DNA of 64,000 nt from CAZJKO01 sp964546995. GTDB taxonomy: Bacteria > Bacillota_I > Bacilli_A > RF39 > UBA660. A program made the translations under genes and the position numbers. Numbering within the stretch: position 1 is the stretch's first letter; each line of letters begins with the position of its first letter. Below the pieces are notes generated by a model. That model made no database searches, had not been told where the DNA came from, and was given only the letters and a program-made list of their open reading frames with translations. Below, piece after piece: positions 8,618 through 16,402 of this stretch. The stretch spans positions 4,674 through 68,673 of the forward strand of contig CAZJKO010000002.1 of the NCBI GenBank assembly GCA_964546995.1, written 5' to 3'.

Positions 8618-8644
8618 ACCCTTTTTCCTAGTAGTCATATGATA
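8618..8644 (+). promoter_or_regulatory. sigma-K-like promoter of cotD
   Basis: CATATGATA (8636-8644) fits CATAnnnTA; ACC at 8618-8620 leaves 16 nt between AC and the -10, as in sigma-K promoters. The -10 is 24 bases before the coding start. Confidence 0.6.
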
Positions 8645-8668
8645 GACTAGATAGGAGGAAAGAATAAC

Positions 8669-9013
8669 ATGTTTAGAAATCAAGATTATTTAAACAACAA
8701 CGAAATGAACGCTACGTTCATTGGTAACAACAACACCATCGAAAACGAAATGAATATGAATGTAACTTCAAGTGGAATGGGAATGAATATGGGAGGTTGT
8801 ACTTGTAGCCATATGCACAAACCAATCTGCTGCCCACCTCAAGAAAGATGCATTCATAAAACATTCGTTCACGAAATACCACATATTTGCCCAATACGTA
8901 CTCGCGTAATTAATCATCATGTATATAAACATACATATCGCCCTGAATTTAGTTGCCAAGAAGAAAATGTGGTAAGTAATATTCAATGTGGCTCTTGCAA
9001 CCAATTCCGTTAA
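8669..9013 (+). CDS. CotD-like spore coat protein
   Basis: 114 aa. An Asn/Met-rich N-terminal third is followed by a Cys/His-rich C-terminal part with the CotD-like core PIRTRVINHHVYKH, where a transport of histidines and aromatic residues follows a Pro-Ile/Thr-Arg motif, and cysteines in CTCSHMHKPICCPP and CGSC. Such proteins are cross-linked into the inner coat. An AGGAGG site precedes the ATG and a sigma-K-like promoter lies upstream. The last 63 bases recur at 9737-9799 after the mazEF genes. Confidence 0.8.
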   Translation: MFRNQDYLNNNEMNATFIGNNNTIENEMNMNVTSSGMGMNMGGCTCSHMHKPICCPPQERCIHKTFVHEIPHICPIRTRVINHHVYKHTYRPEFSCQEENVVSNIQCGSCNQFR

Positions 9014-9038
9014 AAGTCTTTTTAAGACTTTTTTCTTT
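8951..9038 (+). repeat. direct repeat copy 1 (cotD 3' end plus terminator)
   Basis: 88-base segment covering the last 20 codons and stop of cotD and the following terminator. It matches 9737-9824 at 83 of 88 positions without gaps; all five differences are transitions. Confidence 0.95.
9011..9035 (+). terminator. cotD terminator
   Basis: AAAAGTCTT-ttt-AAGACTTTT hairpin followed by T residues, directly after the stop codon. Confidence 0.8.
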
Positions 9039-9099
9039 GCAACAAAGGAATTTACTTTATAAAAAAGAAGAATTATTACATAATAATAGTAAAATGCAA

Positions 9100-9128
9100 T
9101 TGACAAATGTATAAACTTTGTATATACT
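9100..9128 (+). promoter_or_regulatory. mazEF promoter
   Basis: TTGACA (9100-9105), 17-nt spacer, TATACT (9123-9128), nearly perfect sigma-A. The inverted repeat ACAAA-9 nt-TTTGT (9103-9121) within the spacer could be where the antitoxin binds. Confidence 0.75.
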
Positions 9129-9150
9129 GTAAATGAATGGAGATGATACC

Positions 9151-9393
9151 ATGGAAGCAAGACTTCAAAAATGGGGTAATTCCACTGGAATAAGAATCCC
9201 AAGTAGTATTTTAAAATCTTTAAATATTAAGACTAACGACATATTAAATATTGAACAAAAGGAAGATAAAATAATTATCAGTATTCCAAAGAAAAAAAAG
9301 ATATCTTTAGAAGAAAGGTTTAAAAATTATCACGGTGAAAATTTAGCGAAAGATTTTTCTTGGGATGAACCCGTTGGGAGAGAAATATGGTAA
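9151..9393 (+). CDS. mazE: MazE-type antitoxin (AbrB fold)
   Basis: 80 aa. The N-terminal swapped-hairpin DNA-binding motif is MEARLQKWGNSTGIRIPSS, the classic AbrB/MazE opening, followed by a lysine-rich stretch and an acidic/aromatic C-terminal tail (FSWDEPVGREIW) of the kind that binds the toxin. The ATG at 9151 follows GGAG; an earlier in-frame ATG at 9133 lacks a site. Its stop overlaps the toxin start by 7 bases, the usual translational coupling. Confidence 0.9.
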   Translation: MEARLQKWGNSTGIRIPSSILKSLNIKTNDILNIEQKEDKIIISIPKKKKISLEERFKNYHGENLAKDFSWDEPVGREIW

Positions 9394-9728
9394 AAAAATA
9401 TATTCCAAAGCAAGGAGACATTGTTTTTTTAGATTTTAATCCGACAAAAGGACATGAACAGACAGGAATTAGACCAGCAGTTGTTGTAAGCACTAATATT
9501 TTTAATCAAAATACTAAAATGGCTATTGTATGCCCTATTACATCGAATAATAAAGAATTTCCAACACATTACAAGTTAGAAAATAGTCAAAACGTACATG
9601 GCTCAGTTCTATGTGAACATATTAGAAGCATAGACTATGAAACTAGAAACCTAAAATTTGTAGAAAAAACAAGTGATAATGACTTTATAAGTATAATAAC
9701 ATTATTAAATGCATGTATAGAAGAATAA
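9387..9728 (+). CDS. mazF: MazF/PemK-type endoribonuclease toxin
   Basis: 113 aa. The family core is complete: QGDIVFLDFNPTKGHEQTGIRPAVVVS, the central CPITSN and the C-terminal LCEHIRSID with its conserved basic residue. MazF cleaves RNA at short motifs; MazE neutralises it. The intact frame and coupling to mazE suggest an active module. It lies between two copies of the cotD 3' end, so this is a locus-specific insertion relative to the ancestral order. Confidence 0.93.
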   Translation: MVKKYIPKQGDIVFLDFNPTKGHEQTGIRPAVVVSTNIFNQNTKMAIVCPITSNNKEFPTHYKLENSQNVHGSVLCEHIRSIDYETRNLKFVEKTSDNDFISIITLLNACIEE

Positions 9729-9736
9729 ATCTATCA

Positions 9737-9799
9737 TAGTTACCAAGAAGAAAACGTGGTAAGTAATATTCAATGTAGCTCTTGCAACCAATTTCATTA
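9737..9799 (+). pseudogene. 3' remnant of a second cotD-like gene
   Basis: Twenty codons plus stop, reading SYQEENVVSNIQCSSCNQFH, align without gaps to the end of cotD. Three codons change residue (Cys to Tyr, Gly to Ser, Arg to His) and two are silent. No start, ribosome-binding site or upstream coding sequence remains. Confidence 0.8.
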
Positions 9800-9824
9800 A
9801 AAGTCTTTTTAAGACTTTTTTCTT
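9737..9824 (+). repeat. direct repeat copy 2 (cotD remnant plus terminator)
   Basis: Second copy of the 88-base segment at 8951-9038, beginning 8 bases after the mazF stop. Its terminator hairpin (9799-9818) is identical to that of cotD and now ends the mazEF transcript. Confidence 0.95.
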
Positions 9825-9870
9825 TAAAAAAGAAACTTCTGTCAAAGAGTGTCTAATTTTTGGTAATCAC

Positions 9871-9899
9871 TTGCACTATTTACTATTTCGATATATTCT
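9871..9899 (+). promoter_or_regulatory. rpoZ promoter
   Basis: TTGCAC (9871-9876), 17-nt spacer, TATTCT (9894-9899). Confidence 0.6.
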
Positions 9900-9920
9900 T
9901 AAAATAGGGAGTGTGATAAA

Positions 9921-10124
9921 GTGATCTTTCCATCGATTGACAAATTGTTGAACGTTGTAGATTCCAAATACAAACTCGTTCACATTGCGGCAAGAAGAAG
10001 TAAAGAAATGGCCAAAACAAATCATTACCAAATGCCTCTAAACAAATACCAAAGTGGAAAAAACATTGGTAGAGCTTTAGAAGAAGTAGCAGAGGGCCAA
10101 ATCAAAGTCAAAGAAAAAGAATAA
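9921..10124 (+). CDS. rpoZ: RNA polymerase omega subunit
   Basis: 67 aa, normal for Firmicutes omega. MIFPSIDKLLNVVDSKYKLVHIAARRSKE and GRALEEVAEGQI are the conserved omega blocks; omega assists RNA polymerase assembly by clamping the beta-prime subunit. The start codon is GTG, with GGGAG upstream. In Bacillus rpoZ sits in a gmk cluster; here it is alone between a promoter and a terminator. Confidence 0.92.
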   Translation: MIFPSIDKLLNVVDSKYKLVHIAARRSKEMAKTNHYQMPLNKYQSGKNIGRALEEVAEGQIKVKEKE

Positions 10125-10129
10125 AAAGA

Positions 10130-10156
10130 GGAAAAAAGAATACTTTTTTCTTTTTT
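10130..10156 (+). terminator. rpoZ terminator
   Basis: GAAAAAAG-aata-CTTTTTTC perfect 8-bp stem followed by seven T. Confidence 0.75.
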
Positions 10157-10184
10157 TTCGTTATAATAAAAGAAAGGTGATAAT

Positions 10185-10937
10185 ATGAAAGTACGCTCAT
10201 TTAAAAAGAAAGCCAATGGATTCTATCAAGTATTATTAGAAGAAACAGAACCCCTACTCATCCATGAAGATTTAATACTAAAATACGACATCTTAAAAAA
10301 ACAAAAACTAGAAGAAGAAACCATTAGACAAATAGAAGAAGAAAACAAAAAATACGTAGTATATCAAGATGCTCTTGCATCACTAAAAACAAGACTAAGA
10401 AGTACCAAAGAATTAAAAGAACGACTCACAAAAAAAGAATATCCCAAAAAGGAAATCGAAGAAGTAATCGCTACTTTAACAAAGCAAGGCTATCTAAACG
10501 ATAAAATTTATGCTGACTCGTTTGTCCATGATAAAATTTCTTTTTCTAAAGATGGACCAGAAAAAATAAAAGAAGAGTTATTACGCCTTGGGATAAAAAC
10601 AGAATACATAGAACAGGCCCTTTGTTGTTTTACAAGCGACATAGAACAGATGAGAATCAAAAAAATCATCGACAAAGAAACAAAGACCAATCGAACTAAA
10701 TCGGAAGTCATATTAAAAAGAAAACTATTAGAAAATCTAGTGAGAAACGGTTACCATAAAGAATATATCACTCCCCTACTAGAAAAAGCAAAAAATCAAA
10801 ATGAAAAATCAATCTACCAAAAAGAGTACGAAAAACAAAAAAAGAAATTAGAAAAAAAATATCAAGGAAAAGAACTAGAATACAAACTAAAAGAGAAAAT
10901 GTACCAAAAAGGATTTCACTATGAAAGCATGGATTAA
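10185..10937 (+). CDS. recX: RecX regulatory protein
   Basis: 250 aa, the long Firmicutes RecX type. Three-helix repeats are visible around ALASLKTRLRSTKELKERL, IATLTKQGYLNDKIYADSFV and GPEKIKEELLRLGIKTEYI. RecX modulates RecA filaments. A TATAAT at 10161 and an AAAGGTG site precede the ATG. It is unlinked to recA (26.3 kb). The last 17 bases overlap the next gene. Confidence 0.88.
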   Translation: MKVRSFKKKANGFYQVLLEETEPLLIHEDLILKYDILKKQKLEEETIRQIEEENKKYVVYQDALASLKTRLRSTKELKERLTKKEYPKKEIEEVIATLTKQGYLNDKIYADSFVHDKISFSKDGPEKIKEELLRLGIKTEYIEQALCCFTSDIEQMRIKKIIDKETKTNRTKSEVILKRKLLENLVRNGYHKEYITPLLEKAKNQNEKSIYQKEYEKQKKKLEKKYQGKELEYKLKEKMYQKGFHYESMD

Positions 10938-12345
10938 AAATCATCAAAAAGAAATATCTCTAGGCCTCTATCTCTTAGGATTCACTACTCTAATACTCTT
11001 GTTTACTCACACTGGATTCGACTATTTTTGGCATAAAAAAGCAGGAGAAATCATGATGAACGAAAAAAGAATTCTAACAGTAGACCTTTTCAGTTGGACT
11101 GCCTATCAGAAACCGTGGATTTCTCATGAATGGCTAAGTGAAATAATCTTATATTTGTACCATATCATATTTAAAGGTCATAGCATCACTCTATACTGTG
11201 GAACCTTTTTACTAATACTCTATTTCTTTCTTTATATGACGAATAAAAAAGCAATGTTAAAAAACGTTCGTTTCACTATCATTTGGTTCTTCTTAAGTAC
11301 TTTTATGATCGGAGGAAGCATCGCCCCAAGACCACAGATGATCAGTTATGTATTGCTTGCTATCACACTCTTTTTACTCTATCAAAAAAAGAACGATGAA
11401 AACAACAAAACCATTTATCTTCTACCAATCGTTTCAATCATTTGGGCAAACGTCCATGGTGGCTCATCGAACCTTCCCTACCTATTAAGTCTCATTTTCT
11501 TTTTAAGTAGCATGATTTCCATTAATCAAGAAAAAATAGAAAGCAAGTCACAAACAAAAAAACAAACCATTTCTTTTTTAATCGTTACAATTCTATCATT
11601 TCTTGCAATAACAATAAATCCACATGGAATAAAATTACTAACGTACCCTTATGAAAATATGCAAGATAGCTTCATGCTAAATACTATCCAAGAATGGCGT
11701 CATTTAAATATCAACAACATAAGCGACCTAATCATACTAATCATGCCACTAATAACCATAACAATCTTAATCAAAACCAACAAAAAACACGACATTCTAG
11801 ATTTAATCGTGCTCTTGCTATTCACTTACCTACTTTTCAAAAGTGTAAGATTTGCCCCACTCTTCTTCATTGCAAGCACCTATATTGTATTTAAGTACAT
11901 CAAAGAAAAACCTTACCACACCAACCTAAATATCCTACTTCCCATCTTTGGACTAATATTTATCACATTCTTTCTAACCAAAGAAAAAGAACTCCAACTT
12001 AGAATAAATGAACCAGTAGTAAGTAACGAAATGATCGAAACCATAAAAGAACATCATCCAGAACATCTCTATAATTATTATGATTACGGAGGATATTTAA
12101 TCGATAAAAACATAAAAGTATTTATCGATGGTCGTGCCGACCTTTATTCCAAATATAATTACAAAGACTTCTATCACCTAACCTTTCTAAATCAAAACTA
12201 TTTAGAAATATTAGAAGAATACAACTTCGATTATCTCTTAGTCAAAAACCAAACACCACTAGCATATTACTTAAAAAACAATCAAGAATACCAGATCATA
12301 AAAGAAGAAAAATCTATAACTCTATACAAAAAAGCTTTAGAATAA
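10921..12345 (+). CDS. polytopic membrane protein, GT-C-like architecture
   Basis: 474 aa with about ten hydrophobic segments and a C-terminal soluble part. Motifs include WISHEWLSEI in the first extracellular loop, PRPQMISY, WANVHGGSSN, ITINPHG, and the C-terminal YDYGGYLI and FIDGRADLYSKYNY. The pattern recalls undescribed multi-spanning GT-C-like or polysaccharide-linked membrane proteins, but no catalytic role can be assigned. AAGGA inside the recX end positions the ATG at 10921; the overlap implies co-translation. Confidence 0.8.
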   Translation: MKAWIKNHQKEISLGLYLLGFTTLILLFTHTGFDYFWHKKAGEIMMNEKRILTVDLFSWTAYQKPWISHEWLSEIILYLYHIIFKGHSITLYCGTFLLILYFFLYMTNKKAMLKNVRFTIIWFFLSTFMIGGSIAPRPQMISYVLLAITLFLLYQKKNDENNKTIYLLPIVSIIWANVHGGSSNLPYLLSLIFFLSSMISINQEKIESKSQTKKQTISFLIVTILSFLAITINPHGIKLLTYPYENMQDSFMLNTIQEWRHLNINNISDLIILIMPLITITILIKTNKKHDILDLIVLLLFTYLLFKSVRFAPLFFIASTYIVFKYIKEKPYHTNLNILLPIFGLIFITFFLTKEKELQLRINEPVVSNEMIETIKEHHPEHLYNYYDYGGYLIDKNIKVFIDGRADLYSKYNYKDFYHLTFLNQNYLEILEEYNFDYLLVKNQTPLAYYLKNNQEYQIIKEEKSITLYKKALE

Positions 12346-12362
12346 ACCCTAAAGCCTTTTTT
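12333..12362. terminator. bidirectional terminator
   Basis: GCTTTAG-8 nt-CTAAAGC with a T run on the plus strand and an A run on its other side, between convergent genes. Confidence 0.75.
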
Positions 12363-12366
12363 ATTG

Positions 12367-14814
12367 CTATTTATCAATCACGACGACAGCACGAGCACCA
12401 AAGCTTGTACCCGTCGTGTTGAAGTTACTATTCACGCGACCGCCATAATTCACAAACAATGCAATCGACGACGTACTAGAAGAATATGCCGACATGGTCC
12501 AATATCCATAATTGTTTCCGTATTCTCCTCCAGTTACAGTTACTGTTCCCCCATAACTTGTTGAATTATATAAATAATTATTCATCCATGTGGGACAACT
12601 TTGAATAGAACTTGTACATCCTAATCCTCCTGCTTCTTGCGCTGTAATCATCCGCGCCTTCCCTGTACGCTGTGATAATGTATACAGATTCGCTGTACAA
12701 CTAACTCCTGAACTATCATATGTACATCCTGTAAAAGCATTTGTCTTGAATGTGGTACTCCCAAGCGTATAGGTTTGATCTTTTACATTGGTCCAAGAAG
12801 ATGTTGCACTCTCCAAAGCTGGTAATACCGTTAATGGTCCCTTACTATTATCGGATGCCGCTTCGTACCATGCCGTTTTATAAATCGTATTCTCCCTTTG
12901 TTGCATCACTAAAGTATCTCCTTCATCAAACATAACATGGAAGTATTTTATTTCACTTGCATTGACTTTGTATTTGATAATGGTTCCTGCTGTATACGTT
13001 GTCTGTGGTCCAATTTCTACACAAGTACTCTCCTCACCTGTTTGACAACTACTTGTATTATATCGATAAACTGCTACAATGTTAGAATTAGCAGGTAAAA
13101 GAACTTTAATATTTCCATTTGGATGAGATACGGTTCCTCCTACAAATGTTGCACTACTACTTCCTCCTGTAATACTCTTCCAATCGAAACTTCTTCCTGT
13201 TTTATTATCGATAGTAACTAATCCCTTGTTACTTGTTGCACTTTTATAGAACGCATTCGTTCCAATTGATGTAACTGTCGTTGGAATAATAATACTAGTT
13301 AGATTATTATTTAGGAACACTTCATTTCCTATGGTTGTTGTACCACTAGGTATCACCACACTAACTAAATTGTTATATGCCATCGATTTTGATCCAAGTG
13401 TTTTAACACTAGTTGGAATAATGACATTTGTCGTTTTTGCTCCTCCATAACTAACTAACACACTCGTATTGTTACTTCCATCACTATTCTTTTGATAGAA
13501 GAAAGCATTACTATCAGGGAGTTTATTGTTATTGAAAGCAGCATTCCCTAAATAAGTTAATGAGCTTGGTACTTCAACATTCATTAAATTGTTATTAGCA
13601 AATGCTTGAGTACCAATTGATGTAACTGTCTCCGGGATAACGACACTCGTTATCTTTTTATTTTCAAAAGCATTATTTCCAATCGCTAATACTTCCGTTC
13701 CGCCAATTGTATTGGGTATCGTAACATCACGAATCGTTTGATAGCCTTCACTATTTCCTTCATAACATAAATAATTACTTATCGTTCCAGTACTTGAATC
13801 AAATACAAAACAACTTTCTCTTACTGCCGATTCTTTCATTTGTGCTCTTAAACTAGCTTGTAGTGAATAACTATTTGCTTCTTCCTCACTTACACTCTCA
13901 TCGATCCATAGTCTTAGTTCATATTCATTTGTTGTCCCTGCTTCGATCTTTCCTGTATCTAACACTCGTTCTCCTTCTACTAGAGTATTAGATAACGTAT
14001 CAATGGGCATAGCTTCCTGATTCTTAACGAGTTGGTATTTTACTTTATCTGAAGGTGCTCCCACACTTCGCATTCTAAACGTACTAACATCATCTAATGT
14101 TACAGTATAATTACTTACATCACTTGATGTATTCTTTAATGAAAAGCGATATGGTTCTAGTTTCACACCTTCTTCATCAGTAGTTGGTACATTTCCATCT
14201 TCACTAAAACCAATCTCATTCGTTCCTAAAATATTCATGTTCAAGTTTTCTTCATTTAATACTGTCTCTGTTACTTGTGTTCCTACTACTCTTAGTTTTC
14301 CTCTTAATACTTGGCCCATCACTTCATTAGAGGCATTTTTATCAATCCATAGTCTTAGATCATAAGTAATCGTTTGTCCACCTTTAATGGTACCATGATC
14401 TAAGATTCGATTTGGATTTACCCCTAAAGCAGAAAGTAAAGCAGTTTTTGTTCTTGTGTCTTTCACGAGATTGTACTTTACCTTATTATCCGCCATTCTT
14501 GTTTCATTTTCTTCTAAAGCGATATCATCAAAGTAGATTGTATACTCTACATACTCACTTCCTTCATTAATTAAAGTGAAGTGATAGGGATCTAACTTCT
14601 CTCCATCTTCGTCCAACATCGGAACTGCTTTATCTTCATTGATTCCAATACTATTTTCTTCATCTAATCTTAACGAAAGTGTTCCTGATTTTAATACATT
14701 TACTTTGGTTCCATTTAAGGTAAGTGTGAACCATGCGTAGCTTCCTCCGATCAATAAAACAACTACTAGTAACACACTCATGCAGGTCATGAATATTTTC
14801 TTATTCTTTTCCAT
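12367..14814 (-). CDS. large surface protein: SipW-type signal, two TasA-like domains, BspA-type leucine-rich repeats, C-terminal variable domain
   Basis: 815 aa. The N-terminus (KNKKIFMTCMSVLLVVVLLIGGSYAWFT) is the SipW-dependent type of signal used by TasA/camelysin proteins. Two similar beta domains follow (about 25-180 and 185-325), each with LRLWID and ending near a V-x-E-x linker. About residues 345-530 hold BspA-like LRR_5 repeats (IPETVTSIGTQAFANNNL units, five or so). The last 200 residues carry the motif pattern KARMITAQEA, CPTWM, GYWTMSA and GARAVVVIDK. No LPXTG sorting signal is present. The same C-terminal domain is at 63457-64000. Likely a secreted or cell-surface adhesin-type protein. 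Confidence 0.8.
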   Translation of the reverse strand: MEKNKKIFMTCMSVLLVVVLLIGGSYAWFTLTLNGTKVNVLKSGTLSLRLDEENSIGINEDKAVPMLDEDGEKLDPYHFTLINEGSEYVEYTIYFDDIALEENETRMADNKVKYNLVKDTRTKTALLSALGVNPNRILDHGTIKGGQTITYDLRLWIDKNASNEVMGQVLRGKLRVVGTQVTETVLNEENLNMNILGTNEIGFSEDGNVPTTDEEGVKLEPYRFSLKNTSSDVSNYTVTLDDVSTFRMRSVGAPSDKVKYQLVKNQEAMPIDTLSNTLVEGERVLDTGKIEAGTTNEYELRLWIDESVSEEEANSYSLQASLRAQMKESAVRESCFVFDSSTGTISNYLCYEGNSEGYQTIRDVTIPNTIGGTEVLAIGNNAFENKKITSVVIPETVTSIGTQAFANNNLMNVEVPSSLTYLGNAAFNNNKLPDSNAFFYQKNSDGSNNTSVLVSYGGAKTTNVIIPTSVKTLGSKSMAYNNLVSVVIPSGTTTIGNEVFLNNNLTSIIIPTTVTSIGTNAFYKSATSNKGLVTIDNKTGRSFDWKSITGGSSSATFVGGTVSHPNGNIKVLLPANSNIVAVYRYNTSSCQTGEESTCVEIGPQTTYTAGTIIKYKVNASEIKYFHVMFDEGDTLVMQQRENTIYKTAWYEAASDNSKGPLTVLPALESATSSWTNVKDQTYTLGSTTFKTNAFTGCTYDSSGVSCTANLYTLSQRTGKARMITAQEAGGLGCTSSIQSCPTWMNNYLYNSTSYGGTVTVTGGEYGNNYGYWTMSAYSSSTSSIALFVNYGGRVNSNFNTTGTSFGARAVVVIDK

Positions 14815-14900
14815 TTCTTACACCTCTACTCTAATACTCATTATAGTATAACTTCTTTTCTTTTTATTATTTTGTCTAATTTTTAGATATTTATGACACG

Positions 14901-14933
14901 AAAAATACAGAGTACATTCTACCCTGTATTTTT
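14901..14933. terminator. bidirectional terminator after the poly-G mini-gene
   Basis: AAAAATACAG-13 nt-CTGTATTTTT, a 10-bp perfect stem with A and T runs, able to end transcripts in either direction. Confidence 0.7.
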
Positions 14934-14964
14934 GCATATTAAAGAAGTGTGAGTCTTTACTTGT

Positions 14965-15012
14965 CTAGTAAGTTGCCCCCCCCCAAGTACGAATTTCTTG
15001 ACAATTTTTCAT
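14965..15012 (-). CDS. 15-residue peptide ORF containing a nine-G tract
   Basis: ATG at 15012 after the site GAGGAGTGAACGGG, reading MKNCQEIRTWGGATY then TAG. Nine consecutive G (14976-14984) encode Trp-Gly-Gly-Ala; loss or gain of one G changes the C-terminus (QLTRQVKTH... or GNLLDK). It has its own extended -10 promoter starting at the ffh stop codon and a terminator about 32 bases past the stop, so it is a stand-alone unit of about 135 nt. Whether it is translated is untested; a regulatory RNA is the alternative. Confidence 0.4.
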   Translation of the reverse strand: MKNCQEIRTWGGATY

Positions 15013-15041
15013 CCCGTTCACTCCTCATATTTTTTACTAAA

Positions 15042-15070
15042 AGAATACCACAACTGTTAACAAAAGTAAA
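15042..15070 (-). promoter_or_regulatory. promoter of the poly-G peptide unit
   Basis: On the minus strand TTTACT (15065-15070), 17-nt spacer, TATTCT (15042-15047) preceded by TGG as an extended -10. The -35 directly abuts the ffh stop codon. Confidence 0.5.
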
Positions 15071-16378
15071 TTAGAATGGCATCTTCATTTTTCCATTAGA
15101 AAACTGCTTCATCATTTTTTTCATGTTCTCAAACTGAATCAATAGTTGATTGACTTCTTGAACACTAAGACCACACCCTTTAGCAATTCTCGTTTTTCGA
15201 CTTGCCTTGATAATATCGGGATTGCGTCTTTCCTTAGGCGTCATCGATAAAATAATCGCTTCAATATGCCCTAATTTTTTAGGATCGATCGAAACATTGT
15301 TTAAACCCATCTTAGAAGCACCTGGCAACATCTTAAGCAAATTTTCAAGAGGTCCTAATTTGCGAATTTGTTTCATGTTAGTAAGAAAATCTTCTAAATC
15401 AAATTTTCCACTTTGCATTTTTCTTGCTGATTTTTCTGCTTCTTTTTCGTCGATGACTTCCGTTGCTTTTTCCACAAGGGAAACGATATCACCCATACCT
15501 AAAATTCTTCCAGCCATACGTTCAGGATCGAACGGTTCCAATCCATCTAACTTTTCACTAACACCTATCATTTTGATCGGTACATCCGTCAAATGACGAA
15601 CCGAAAGAGCAACTCCACCTCTCGTATCTCCATCTAACTTAGTTAAAATAACACCCGTTAATGGTAATTTATCATGAAAACCCGTAATGACATGAATGGC
15701 ATCTTGCCCCATCATCGAATCGATAACAAGCAATACTTCGTGTGGATGAAGAGCTTCGTTCATCTGTTCCAATTCATCCATCAAGGCATCATCGATATGG
15801 AGTCTTCCTGCTGTATCGATTAATATATAATCGTATCCGTTTTCTTTTGCTTCCTCGATCGCATGGCGAGCAATCGTAACAGGATCCCCATTTCCTTCCT
15901 CGTATACCGGAATTCCAAGCTGAGACCCAATCTGCTTCAATTGATCGATTGCAGCGGGACGATAGACATCACACGCGACCAAAAGTGGCTTTTTAGCATG
16001 CTTCTTCCGCAAGAAATTCGCAAGCTTCCCGATCGTTGTCGTCTTTCCACTTCCCTGCAATCCCACTAACATGAGAATAGAAGGTTTAGACGACGTGTGA
16101 AGAGGACTCGCTTCCCCACCCAAAAGATTGGTGAGTTCATCTTTCACAATCTTAACAAACAAATCGCCTGGTCGAATACTCGTCCTAACTTCTTCCCCAA
16201 GGGCTTTTTCTTTCACTGTATTCGTAAATTCTTTTACTACTTTATAGTTGACATCCGCTTCCAAAAGAGCAAGACGAATTTCTCTCATCATATCGGAAAT
16301 ATTTTCTTCCGTAATTTTTCCATATCCCTTGATTTTATGAATCGCATTTTGGAGCCGCTCTCCTAAACTTTCAAACAT
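15071..16378 (-). CDS. ffh: signal recognition particle protein Ffh (SRP54)
   Basis: 435 aa. The N-domain is followed by the GTPase with GLQGSGKTTT (G1), DVYRPAA, DTAGR and TKLDG, and the Met-rich M-domain closes with MKKMMKQFSNGKMKMPF. Ffh binds the SRP RNA and signal peptides and docks on FtsY. GAGGAGGGAAAGG precedes the ATG. It is the last gene of the ftsY to ffh cluster; YlxM and FtsY are encoded upstream on the same strand. Confidence 0.97.
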   Translation of the reverse strand: MFESLGERLQNAIHKIKGYGKITEENISDMMREIRLALLEADVNYKVVKEFTNTVKEKALGEEVRTSIRPGDLFVKIVKDELTNLLGGEASPLHTSSKPSILMLVGLQGSGKTTTIGKLANFLRKKHAKKPLLVACDVYRPAAIDQLKQIGSQLGIPVYEEGNGDPVTIARHAIEEAKENGYDYILIDTAGRLHIDDALMDELEQMNEALHPHEVLLVIDSMMGQDAIHVITGFHDKLPLTGVILTKLDGDTRGGVALSVRHLTDVPIKMIGVSEKLDGLEPFDPERMAGRILGMGDIVSLVEKATEVIDEKEAEKSARKMQSGKFDLEDFLTNMKQIRKLGPLENLLKMLPGASKMGLNNVSIDPKKLGHIEAIILSMTPKERRNPDIIKASRKTRIAKGCGLSVQEVNQLLIQFENMKKMMKQFSNGKMKMPF

Positions 16379-16402
16379 AACCTTTCCCTCCTCAAAATAT
16401 CA

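Noticed and set aside
8768..9202. 144-codon minus-strand ORF across cotD and mazE
   Set aside because: Antisense shadow of cotD and the mazE start; no family resemblance, no ribosome-binding site.
14976..14984. nine-C run as part of an SRP RNA gene next to ffh
   Set aside because: The conserved SRP Alu/S-domain motifs (GGAAG, AGCAGCC) are missing, so it is not ffs.
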